A DNA stretch of 64,000 nucleotides from Notospermus geniculatus. Its lineage: Eukaryota > Nemertea > Pilidiophora > Heteronemertea > Lineidae. The position numbers were made by a program, and so were the translations under genes. The notes beneath the pieces were generated by a model. It was not told the origin of the DNA and did no database searches. It saw only the letters and a program-made list of their open reading frames with translations. Positions 1 to 9,042 of the stretch are shown piece by piece. The stretch lies in contig NMRB01000833.1 in the NCBI GenBank assembly GCA_002633025.1, forward strand, positions 37,665-101,664. Reading direction: 5' to 3'. Within the stretch, counting starts at the first letter, position 1. Every line of letters starts with the position of its first letter.

Positions 1-1
1 G

Positions 2-1366
2 ATAGCTGAGGTGATCCCATTGTTCAAGAAGGGGGAAAAGAGTAACGTTGGAAACTATAGGCCAGTGAGTTTGACAAGCGTATGTTGTAAGATGTTGGAG
101 ACCATCATAAGTAATCATCTAAGAGAACATCTTACCGCAAATGGCCTTCTCTGTGACGAGCAACATGGCTTTACCCCCCACAAAAGTTGTACTACGAATC
201 TTTTGGAGGCTGTCTACCAATGGAATAGTTCCCTAGATGCCGGGGATAACGTGGACATTATATTCTTAGATTATTCAAAAGCCTTCGATACGGTCCCACA
301 TGAGCGACTCCTGCGTAAACTGTCCAGTTATGGAATCAAGGGGAATTTGCTAGATTGGATACGAGATTTCCTTACAGATCGCAAACAACAAGTGAGAGTA
401 AATGCTCCCACATCTGAGGTCCAAGAGGTACGTAGCGGTGTGCCTCAAGGGAGTGTATTAGGGCCGTTACTATTCATCATGTATATTAACGATATGCCCT
501 CAGTGTCAACATGCCAGATGCAATTATTTGCCGACGATGCAAAGGTGTACAACAGCGTCAACACTATTGAAGACTGCCAGGTGCTCTAAAGCGACCTAGC
601 AAAGTTGCAGGCCTGGGCACATGACTGGCAGATGTGCTTCAACACAGCAAAATGCAAACATCTCCGCATCGGGAGGGGGAAGGTAGACTTCAAGTATTCC
701 ATGGTAAATGTTGATACCGGTCATCAGCTTTTAGAACAAGTAACTTCAGAAAAAGACCTAGGAGTTACAATTGACAAAAACCTAGCCTTCTCGGACCATA
801 TAAACAGGATATGCACAACGGCTTCTCGGGTTCTATACACCATCAAGAGAACCTTTTCTTTCATCGACAAGAAGGCGTTCTGTTTATTGTATAAGGCACT
901 GGTGAGACCTCACCTGGAGTACGCACAGGAAGTATGGTCCCCGTTGTGGAAATACGATCAGAATAAACTAGAACAAGTTCAGAGACGTGCTACAAAACTG
1001 GTCTCGTCGGTGAGAAATTTGGAGTACGAGGACCGACTAAAAGCTCTGGCTTTACCATCGCTTACATACAGGAGGAAACGTGGGGACATGATTTCAATGT
1101 ATAAAATAGTCCATGGGCATATAAGAACATCTCTACCTATTCCTTTTAGCGAGAACACTAGGTTACGAGGGCATCCATTCAAACTCGCTCCGTTTAGAGC
1201 CACAAACCAGAGGCGTGGCAACTTTTACACCAATAGGATAGTTAAGTTGTGGAACTCGCTCCCAGAAAATTTAGTTTGTGCGCCCAGTGTTAACAGTTTC
1301 AAAAACGGGCTCGACAAGTATTGGGCAGACAAGGTGGAGCACCAACCCTATTCTTATCGATGGTAG
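2..1366 (+). pseudogene. CR1/Jockey-like non-LTR retrotransposon reverse transcriptase, 3' part
   Basis: The frame is open from the window edge and is cut 5' by it. It shows reverse-transcriptase blocks in order: YRPVSLTS near base 58, FLDYSKAFDTVP (first catalytic Asp) near 265-298, SGVPQGSVLGP near 438-470, and FADD (catalytic Asp pair) at 527-538. A C-terminal part follows with LGVTIDKNL, the VRPHLEYA region, RRKRGDMI and a terminal LWNSLPENL / SVNSFKNGLDKYW block, which is typical of CR1-like ORF2 ends. The frame ends at a TAG at 1364-1366. A single in-frame TAA at 587-589 interrupts it; the reading continues unchanged on both sides, so this is one nonsense change and not a frameshift. 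In life the protein would copy the element RNA at a nicked target. The upstream endonuclease and ORF1 lie outside the window. This copy looks young but inactive. Family level is confident; the clade is less so. Confidence 0.9.
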
Positions 1367-1394
1367 TTGGTTAATGATCTCTGCATCTTTACAG

Positions 1395-1850
1395 ATGGCT
1401 TTTGCTCGTGAACCGGTCGTAGACACGGATCTCGATTACGAAGATTCCGAAACGACGTGCAGCGGGACAACACAGGAAGAGTCAGATTCGGAGACAGACT
1501 TGCCAAACGGGAACGCCTTTCAAGATGATGTAAGGGTAGTTGTAATAGGAGACCATCATGTTGTCGTTGAGAATGTTCACCCTGATGACTCAGCTTCCGC
1601 TAATGCTATGATGATTCCTGTGGGGCCTCCAATCGGTTCTATATGTCCAATTTGTCCGGACTTTCATCGGCGGCTAAAGCGTCATGTGGAAGTAGCGCAC
1701 CTTCCTTGGTATGTAGCAGGGCACAACGCTTGTTGGTCGTGTAAGGTGCAATGTGGTTCCCAATACATTCTAAACAAGTTTCACCACGACCACATTCTGA
1801 CGGCAGATGAAGTAATTCCTATGTGGAGAGATAAGATTCATAACATGTTT
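1395..1850 (+). CDS. Exon-like ORF with two C2H2-type zinc-finger motifs, partial
   Basis: An ATG at 1395 directly follows a good splice acceptor (pyrimidine-rich run ending TTTACAG at 1388-1394), so this may be an exon start and not a translation start. The first ~70 residues are acidic and Ser/Thr-rich (DYEDSETT, EESDSETD). They are followed by CPIC...RRLKRHVEVAH, then HLPWYV, then CWSC...NKFHHDH, which reads as two C2H2-like zinc-binding modules. The frame runs into the N at 1851 and a minisatellite, so its true end is unknown. It lies only 29 bases after the CR1 stop, so it may be flanking host or other transposon sequence. I do not recognise the protein. The spacing of the two fingers around HLPW suggests a dedicated family and not a tandem KRAB-type array. 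Confidence 0.4.
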
Positions 1851-1851
1851 N

Positions 1852-2040
1852 ATCCCACTTTGAACATCCCACTTTGGACTTCCCAATTTGAACATCCCAC
1901 TTTGAACATCCCACTTTGAACATCCAACTTTGAACATCCAACTTTGAACTTCCCTTTGTGATTCTAATGGAAACAACGTAGAAATTCCCTATTTGGACTT
2001 CCCACTTTGGACTTCCCTTCTTGAACATATCCCTCTTTGA
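1852..2040. repeat. ~14-bp minisatellite (GAACATCCCACTTT-type units)
   Basis: The 14-mer GAACATCCCACTTT and variants (GGACTTCCCACTTT, GAACATCCAACTTT) repeat head to tail at 1852-1957. They resume more degenerately at 1985-2040 after about 30 bases of unrelated sequence. The array abuts a single N, so the copy number here is probably collapsed or unsure. Confidence 0.85.
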
Positions 2041-2931
2041 GATTTTGGCGGAAAATACCGCCCATAGTGAACCTCTACAAACGAAATGCAATATTCAGAT
2101 GGTCAATGACTGTAAGACTGTATGTCATTTCTTCACCTTTTATGGAGAGTATTGGCCGTATTGAAAAAGCGTGTTCAAGACATAGACGCGTGTTACTTCG
2201 TCAAATGCATGGTACAAGTGTTTGCATTTAGTGAAGTTACAAGCGTCTAAGTCTTAATCGTGCGATGATCGTCCTTTTTGAACACGGCCCTATATATTTT
2301 CCACAGAATAACAACCTAGTTGGAGGCCGGAGCCTTACCTTGACAACAGCGACGGGGCGATTTCCGTGCACAGGATATGTATTCTAGTATTGGTCGGACC
2401 ATTGCTTTGTATAGCTGTACTCCAGGACGCCATATAGTTAGGTGTTGAAAGACCCTTTTGATAGTGAAACTGATTCTCTTGTAGTTGTTTCTGCTATTTG
2501 AGAATCCGCATTCAGATCGTCTTTCATAAGCACACTAACGTCTTTTGTTTCTTTCTAACAATAGTTGTCCCATTTATAATGTAAGTACAAGAATTTGGGT
2601 GCCTCACAAGGCGCAACAGCGCGCATTTCGAACTCGAGCTACCACTTCCATGAGCAAATCGTTAGATTGTCTATATCACATTGAAGCTGTTTACAGTCGG
2701 CCTCTGATCTTATTTCTCTCTACAGCTTCACGTCATCAGCAAACACACTTATTGTACTACTCACACATGTCGGCAAGTCATATACATGTATATGTACAAT
2801 CTCCGTGGGATTTTGGGATTGTGTACATCCGCTGTTATAATAAAGTTCCGGGTTGTGGGTCTCAGATGGTGACCGTCCTATCTTATTTTTATCATTCTGT
2901 CAACCATACATTTTTATTCAATAATAATAAA
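2041..2931. other. No gene recognised
   Basis: This is mixed-composition DNA with short open frames only, none with recognisable motifs. A polyadenylation-like AATAAA occurs near 2840 and 2928, which could belong to the repeat that follows. Confidence 0.5.
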
Positions 2932-3259
2932 GGCGGTTTTTGTATTTTTGCCGTTGTTACTGAACTTGTAACCTGAGGCTGGTTTCGTCGAATCCGGCGC
3001 GCACGTATACAATGTAATACAACATGGTGACAGGATTCGAGGAGCGTCGAAGTGGTGCGATAATTCAGGACAAAACTACCGCGGTATGTTTGAAAGGAGG
3101 TTTTTGTATTTTTGCCGTTGTTACTGAACTTGTAACCTGAGGCTGGTTTCGTCGAATCCGGCGCGCACGTATACAATGTAATACAACATGGTGACAGGAT
3201 TCGAGGAGCATCGAAGTGGTGCGATAATTCAGGACAACACTACCGCGGTAGGTTTGATA
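2932..3259. repeat. Two head-to-tail 164-bp units, LTR/primer-site-like
   Basis: The sequence from 2932 to 3095 is repeated at 3096-3259 with only a few differences, in exact register at 164 bases. Each unit holds TACAACA followed directly by TGGTGACAGGATTCG. An ...ACA end followed by TGG is what the end of an LTR and a tRNA primer-binding site look like, and an AATAAA lies just upstream at 2928. No gag or pol frame follows. The LTR reading is an inference; the duplication is seen directly. Confidence 0.85.
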
Positions 3260-4181
3260 GGCCTACAACGTTTGAAGTATTCGGGGCATGTACGGTACAT
3301 TGTTCACTTCGTCATATCTAGGCCTAGGTAGGTTAGATATTTCGTGGTTACTTTAAAGAGAATCATGAGAATATTGTCGCTGCATTGTCAGCCAGCTGGC
3401 TATGTGCATGATCGATGTGGGCTAGGCCTATGTCTGTGTGTGTGTAGTACTGCTGTGCATCTGTACATTGCATGTACATGTAGGCCTATATCACATAGGT
3501 ATAGGCCCTACATTTGTCAGAACGTCCACGGCGCACTTCGGTCAGAACGTCCACGGGTCTTTTGGTCAGAACTTCCACGGGATCGTCCACTCTGACTCAA
3601 GCAAGGTTGACAAAATTTATTCAAGTTTGACAAAGATTTATCAAAGGAATTTAGATTGGTACTAGAAGTATTATCGATCGTTGAGATGCCATGCTAGCCA
3701 GCTCTAGCTGTGTTAGTGTGTAGGCCTACATGCCAACATGGTGTAGGCTAGCCTGTACGTTGGTGGAGTCAATCGTCAGCTGTTCACCTATGATATTAGG
3801 CCTACTCTCTCGTCTCACAGTCAGGACACAATGTAGGCCTATTAAAATAAATAGTAGTCCTACTGGGGTAGCAGATTATGGTATACTTCTAGTAGGCCTA
3901 GGCATTTGACAAATGACTTTGTTCGTATTGTTTTGTGTAGGCCTGGACCTTTACAATGGCATGGGCTTGTCTGCGGTGCTTATTATTTTGGTCTCGCAAA
4001 ATCTTTTCATTTTTTTCAGGTCTTCATCATTATTACTATCCACACTTAGGTCGGATCTGGCTTGGACTTGAAAAGTGTCTGAAGAACCGGGGTTAGCAAA
4101 TGTCGGAGACGACTTGGATTTAATACGGTAGAGGCATCGCGAATGCGATCCAACCTTAGCCTACGGTCATACCGAACACGA
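3260..4181. other. TAGGCCTA-rich non-coding stretch
   Basis: AGGCCTA or its palindrome TAGGCCTA appears about ten times between 3257 and 3950. No coding frame with recognisable motifs is present. A short tandem repeat of about 25 bp lies inside it and is listed separately. Confidence 0.6.
3516..3589. repeat. Three ~25-bp tandem units (GTCAGAACGTCCACGG)
   Basis: Units start at 3516, 3541 and 3565 and share GTCAGAACKTCCACGG, with a variable tail. Confidence 0.8.
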
Positions 4182-4561
4182 ATTCGCATGCGACAGGGCA
4201 ACGCATGCGATTTATGCTTTGAGAGTCTTTGTTTGTGTGCAGTGCGGCGGAAATAAAAGCTTTGACGCACAGGACGACGAATCGCGTTCAGTATATCCGC
4301 AGCCTTATGCCTGTTGTACACGGTAGGATTTTTTTGTACTAAAAATTATAAATGAGGCTCATGAAGGGTGATTTCGGTCATAGGCTACCGATTGCATTGC
4401 TGAAAGGCATTGTGAACACCCATTTAGGCCCCATTTATAATTTTTAGTACAAGAAAATCCTACCGTGTACAACGGGCATTAGTTACTTTCCACCGTACAC
4501 TGCACGCAAACAAAAGGCTCGCAAAGCATAAATCGCATGCGTTGCCCTGTCGCATGCGAAT
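4182..4561. mobile_element. Nested inverted-repeat (fold-back) element
   Basis: The outer arms match in inverted orientation: ATTCGCATGCGACAGGGC onward at 4182-4243, and its complement at 4498-4561. Inside lies a second inverted pair, GTTGTACACGGTAGG onward at 4313-4358, with its complement ending at 4473. The inner element separates the outer arms, so either one MITE inserted into another or one element has two-tier arms. No coding capacity. Confidence 0.8.
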
Positions 4562-4777
4562 GTGCATGTGGTAAGCCCCTAGGCTTACACATTAGACTAA
4601 ATAGACTGTTATGTTATATGTATACAATGTAAATTTATTGTTGTTACTGGGTACCGGTACCAATTCTATTAATAAATTTTCATTTGTTGTTAAAATTTTT
4701 TTCAATTTCTCGTTTATTCACTGACATCCTACTGCAATCCTACGTCTACAATAGGTACTTCGTCCTTCAACTACTAG

Positions 4778-5021
4778 GCATCTTCGATATTTTTATCAAA
4801 GGCCGATCTGCTCACCATTGCGTTACATTGCACATCACCCTTCGAGAAATAGACCAGTCCGCGGCATATCTGCTGCCTCTCGAAGAGGAGGCCAATCAGA
4901 ACTGGTGGTGTAAAATTACCCAGTGGTAGCCGAAGACCCGATATAAAGTGCAATCTTATTGGTCAACCTGTTGAGCTGTAACGCAGTGGTGACCAGATCG
5001 GCCTTCGATTATCGAAGATGC
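4778..5021. mobile_element. MITE with GCATCTTCGAT termini and TAG duplication
   Basis: The termini GCATCTTCGAT (4778) and ATCGAAGATGC (ending 5021) are inverted. The similarity continues inward through GGCCGATCTG and TCACCAYTGCGTTAC for nearly 50 bases. TAG flanks both sides (4775-4777, 5022-5024), consistent with a 3-bp target duplication. Non-coding. Confidence 0.8.
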
Positions 5022-5358
5022 TAGTAGGCCTATGTTACTATTAAATGCAGTATCACGTAGCCTACAGCACACTGACAACGACTTCATGGCTGGCCTTGGC
5101 CGGCTCTAGTTCGCTAGTAGGCCTACATGTTCCGTTGTCTTTGATGTTTTCAATGGTATGGATGGGCCTTTTTTAACTTTGACTACTAGGTACCAAGGAT
5201 CGCCACCATCCAACTCAAACACATGTACACATGTTGATAATCTTGTCTAAATTTCATTACATATGAAATCAAAATGCCACATGAACACTAATGTTCGTCA
5301 TCAGATACTACAAAAGTATCATTTTTTGTCTTCATGTGAGAAGAACGATCAGGGTCAA

Positions 5359-5556
5359 TAGTCTGCCGGACTATCACATCTAGGAAAGGAAGTCCGATGG
5401 ACAAACGTCCCTGGGAATAATGGTCCGCGGACCATATCCCCCGAGGATATAGTCCGGCGGACATTCACCCCTAGGAGTAGTTGTCCACGGGACTATAATT
5501 TCGTGACAAAATAGTCCGCCGGACAACAATCACTAGTTCACAGCGTCTGGGGGACC
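5359..5556. repeat. 31-bp-period array of short palindromes (GTCCGNNGGAC)
   Basis: Seven copies of a near-palindrome of the form GTCCGNNGGAC are centred near 5366, 5397, 5427, 5457, 5488, 5519 and 5550, a spacing of 30-31 bases. The intervening bases often hold a second palindrome resembling CCCTAGGG. Units are diverged. This is a minisatellite-like array and not a CRISPR array, since no unit is identical to its neighbour and the genome is animal. Confidence 0.75.
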
Positions 5557-5895
5557 ATGACTCCCGCATCATATAACTGTCACGGACAAATATTTGAAAT
5601 GATACAAAAATTTCCTTAGAGTTTCTTGCCACCGCTCATCTGATGCTCTGTTTCTGGTTATCTGAGCATGCCTCGTACCTGTTTTCGGTAAGGTATAAGA
5701 ATACCTCGCTTGGGTCAACTGTGAGCTTGTGTTTTCTACTCACAGTACCCAAAAACGTGGATGGTTGAGCCATTGCCGTAGGCATGTGAAGTGACTTTGT
5801 CAGTGGAACACAGGCTCGTTTATGGGGGGGGGNTCAGGACATTTATCCCTAGGGACAGGGGTCCGGAGGACCCCTGCCTCTAGAGGCGGACTATA
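5557..5895. other. Spacer with poly-G/N join and remnant of the palindrome array
   Basis: No gene is visible at 5557-5830. A G-run ends at an N (5833). After it, CCCTAGGG, GGTCCGGAGGACC and CCTCTAGAGG (5850-5890) resume the palindromic style of the array upstream. Confidence 0.5.
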
Positions 5896-6112
5896 TCGCC
5901 TGTCACACCGGACTGATTGTCGATTCGGTCAGTGTTTGAAATACAAAGGTTTTATCACGTGACTCGTTTAAGTAGTCTGTATAATGTGTTGTAGAAGTAG
6001 TGATGCCGGCTGAGAGTTTCGGGCTTGTATTTGTAAAGAAATGATTGAACTCATGATTGGCAATTATGTTTTTATCAGATACCAAAGAATTATTTACGAC
6101 ATAGGAATTTTG
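5896..6112 (-). pseudogene. Non-LTR retrotransposon ORF2 linker fragment
   Basis: Reading leftward, the frame contains ANHEFNHFFTNTSPKLS and a YLNESR...TFVF stretch. This resembles the segment between the endonuclease and the reverse transcriptase in CR1/Jockey-type ORF2 proteins. It ends abruptly at the adjacent, different fragment. No catalytic residues are included. Confidence 0.5.
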
Positions 6113-6470
6113 CACGTCTGGCGACTGAGATCATGTCGCCTCTGTTTCTTCGGTATGCAAGAGACCAGCCTTGTTGCTCTTCGTTGAAGCCGTTCCAACT
6201 TGTTTTGATAGTTTTCCACTGGGGTGACCACACATCCGGTGCATACTCAAGGTGAGGGTGAACTAGTGCCTTGTAGAACAGGCAACATGATCTCCTATTG
6301 ATGTACGAAACAGTTCTCTTGATGGTGTAGAGTAGACGGTTTGCCGTCAGGCACACCCTGTGATCAGAAAATGATAGGTTCTTGTCGATAGTGACACCAA
6401 CTTCCTTTCTGATGCCTTTGCCGATACGATGAGGTTTGCATTTGTCGGTGTGTTGAAGCGCATTTGCCAA
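6113..6470 (-). pseudogene. CR1/Jockey-like reverse transcriptase C-terminal relic with deletions
   Basis: The translation holds EVGVTIDKNLSFSDH, LYTIKRTVSYIN, LFYKALVHPHLEYAP and YRRNRGDMIS. These are the same blocks in the same order as in the element at the start of the window, but with internal deletions (after the HPHLEYAPDVWSP block and before RNRGDM). It is an inactive fragment of the same or a close family, in the opposite orientation. Confidence 0.85.
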
Positions 6471-6499
6471 ACGTTTATGACAAGCCGTTTGTTCATTAT

Positions 6500-6741
6500 T
6501 TCCAAAAACTTAGTTTTTGCTCCAGAAACTAGGTTTCTGACTTCAAAAACTAAGTTTCTGGTCCAGAAACTTAGTTTTTGGACATCTAACTAGTACTTTG
6601 GATCCAGAAACTTAGTTTCACGAGAAAAACTAAGTTTCTGGAACATAAACTAAGTTTCTGGACCAAAAACTTGGTTTCTGAAGTCAAAAACTTAGTTTCT
6701 GGCAAAAACTTAGTTTCTGCCTGAAACTAAGTTTTTGCCAG
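6500..6741. repeat. Array of GAAACTTAGTTTC-type palindromes
   Basis: About a dozen copies of CAGAAACTTAGTTTYTG, or its near-complement with CTAAG, are packed into 240 bases in both orientations. Larger blocks are themselves inverted (GACTTC... near 6540 against ...GAAGTC near 6680). It runs directly into the assembly gap, which probably arose because the array could not be resolved. Confidence 0.85.
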
Positions 6742-7201
6742 NNNNNNNNNNNNNNNNNNNNNNNNNNNNNNNNNNNNNNNNNNNNNNNNNNNNNNNNNNN
6801 NNNNNNNNNNNNNNNNNNNNNNNNNNNNNNNNNNNNNNNNNNNNNNNNNNNNNNNNNNNNNNNNNNNNNNNNNNNNNNNNNNNNNNNNNNNNNNNNNNNN
6901 NNNNNNNNNNNNNNNNNNNNNNNNNNNNNNNNNNNNNNNNNNNNNNNNNNNNNNNNNNNNNNNNNNNNNNNNNNNNNNNNNNNNNNNNNNNNNNNNNNNN
7001 NNNNNNNNNNNNNNNNNNNNNNNNNNNNNNNNNNNNNNNNNNNNNNNNNNNNNNNNNNNNNNNNNNNNNNNNNNNNNNNNNNNNNNNNNNNNNNNNNNNN
7101 NNNNNNNNNNNNNNNNNNNNNNNNNNNNNNNNNNNNNNNNNNNNNNNNNNNNNNNNNNNNNNNNNNNNNNNNNNNNNNNNNNNNNNNNNNNNNNNNNNNN
7201 N
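6742..7201. other. Assembly gap (460 N)
   Basis: An unbroken run of N. Any open frame across it is artificial. Confidence 0.99.
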
Positions 7202-7500
7202 TCCACATTAAATCGGTATAATGTCCACATTAAATCAATCTGCTACTTCTGCCGATAAATGCACCATCTACCAATCAGAGAAGAGTTTTTAGTGGCGGAT
7301 GTGCATGGGCTCGAATTAATGTAGACATAAAATGGAATTAATGTCCGCATTAAAAAGTCTCTTCTGATTGGTCGATTGTGCATTTATCGGCGGAAGTAGC
7401 TGCTTGAATTAATGTGGGCATTAAATCGAATTAATGGTAGTATTATATGTCCACATATAAAAATCAAATCCTATTGGTCGATTTAATGTGGACATTAATT
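7202..7500. repeat. Array of ATTAATGTCCACATTAA-type words inside an inverted repeat
   Basis: ATTAATGTGGACATTAA and variants occur in both orientations from the gap edge to about 7495. Between them, GCTACTTCTGCCGATAAATG (7241) and its complement ending at 7412 form an inverted pair of nearly 50 bases that includes the CCAATCAGA / TCTGATTGG words. It is probably the right-hand part of one fold-back element whose left part is in the gap. Confidence 0.75.
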
Positions 7501-7736
7501 CGTTTGTACAAAATGAATAAAAGCGGACCACAAGTAACCACACTGTGGCACCCCACTACGTACCTGCCTGAACCCTGGGGTAGTGGCATTGACTAGAACC
7601 TGTTGACTCCGACCCGACAAAAAGTCGTGTTCAAATCGAGTAATGGACCCCTAATCCCACAACTGGCCAGTTTTCTTAAGGCTGCGTATCCATAGGCCGT
7701 TCGCTTGTGCACTTTTCGCTGTTCCGTGTTCGCTTC

Positions 7737-8646
7737 ATCCTGAAGAAATCAAGTCCTCTTAGCTTAGCTCCCTAACTCGCACGCACGAGGCCCTGAACAA
7801 ACCAGCAGTATTCCCTGGAGTAGAATGGCCATGACGTCTAGATAGCTTACTCCTTATACTGATTCCTTGTTGCGGGCATGAAACTAATAAATTCTACAAA
7901 GGCCGGCAATTAGAGCTGTCTATTCGTTATGGTATTTTTTAAACGTTCGCAATCATACATTCTGCTGTTTTGATCACATATTTGATTATTTACTTCGATA
8001 TTATTCCTTTTACGGTGGGGGGAGAACACCCTCGGATCCTCGCAGATACGTTGCCTGATAACTGGTCATGTGACCAGCATCCCAGCTCGATCGAACATCT
8101 CACAACATGGCGGAAGATTCATTTGACCGACGGCTTTCAACGAGTAAAGAAAAGAGTACAAGCCCCAAAAGGTGGTTGCTCAACTTAACAAAGTGAAAGT
8201 TGAGCAACCACCTTTTGGGGCTTGTACTCTTTTCTTTCCTTAATTGCTGTCACGTCCTGTTTGGATGGGATACTTAATATCTACATTTGGGTTTCAGCTC
8301 AGTCTGTTCTAGAGTTTCGGATTGTAAAGTACCAGCCTGAAGAAGACCCCGGTTGGGGTCGAAAATTCGCAAACACTCTGGAAATTGCCTTTTAATTCAA
8401 GCCAAAATGATGAAATAGTGCAGCATTTTACGGCCAAAGCGAGAGTTTTCGCTCGCCTCATATGCAACAGACAGTCGTAGTAAAATTCATTAACATAAAT
8501 CTTGGCAGGAGGCGGGGCTTACTTTGATTGCGACTCGCTGATTGGCGGCATGTTTTCTCGGCGGTAGTAGGCTACTGCTGGTTTGTTCAGGGCCTCGTGC
8601 GTGCGAGTTAGGGAGCTAAGCTAAGAGGATCTGATTTCTTCAGGAT
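7737..8646. mobile_element. Fold-back element with 74-bp termini and a central perfect palindrome
   Basis: Terminal arms 7737-7810 and 8573-8646 are near-perfect inverted repeats (ATCCTGAAGAAATC inward to CAGCAGTA). The exact middle holds a perfect inverted repeat with 41-base arms (8146-8186 and 8197-8237) and a 10-base loop. By my count both inner spacers are 335 bases, so the two palindromes share a centre, yet the spacers themselves are not similar to each other. The right spacer contains a CCTGAAGAAGACCCC... motif, also found near 14965. Confidence 0.8.
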
Positions 8647-9042
8647 GGGTTTATGGGGCAAAGAATAAAACGAATGGGAACTATTCGCATTTTCAAATCA
8701 AATCACAGTCATTTACTGAATACAACACTACACAAGTAAAGTACAAATACATGTATGGCAATATGAAAGAACCACCAAATCCCCGGGCCCCATCACCCCA
8801 TAATCTAAGCAGGTAACTAGTCCATCATAGCGATCACACAACGTCACATATGCACCAAAATGATTTCATATTTAGTGCAGAATTGCCAAGTCAATTTTAA
8901 AAGAAGGTCCGACACGGTCAAGGGCATTTCTGGGGAGGCGTTGATTTGTATCTCTTGTCCGCTTCCCCTTCTTCGTATCCGAAAATGCCCAATTTCGTTT
9001 TGAGACCACGTAAACAAGGGCTCTCCCACGTCAGCTTTTTCA
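8647..9042. other. No gene recognised
   Basis: This lies downstream of the last candidate exon on the minus strand and could be its 3' UTR. No repeat is recognised. Confidence 0.4.

Noticed and set aside
3344-3665. Overlapping plus-strand frames near 3.4-3.6 kb
   Set aside because: They are Cys/His-rich only because of TGT/CAT-rich microsatellite-like sequence and a 25-bp tandem repeat.
5359-5556. CRISPR-like regular spacing of short palindromes
   Set aside because: Units are not identical, there are no unique spacers of constant length between conserved repeats, and the genome is clearly animal. It is a diverged palindromic minisatellite.
6684-7230. Long open frames across the N run
   Set aside because: They consist of ambiguous bases; no protein can be read.
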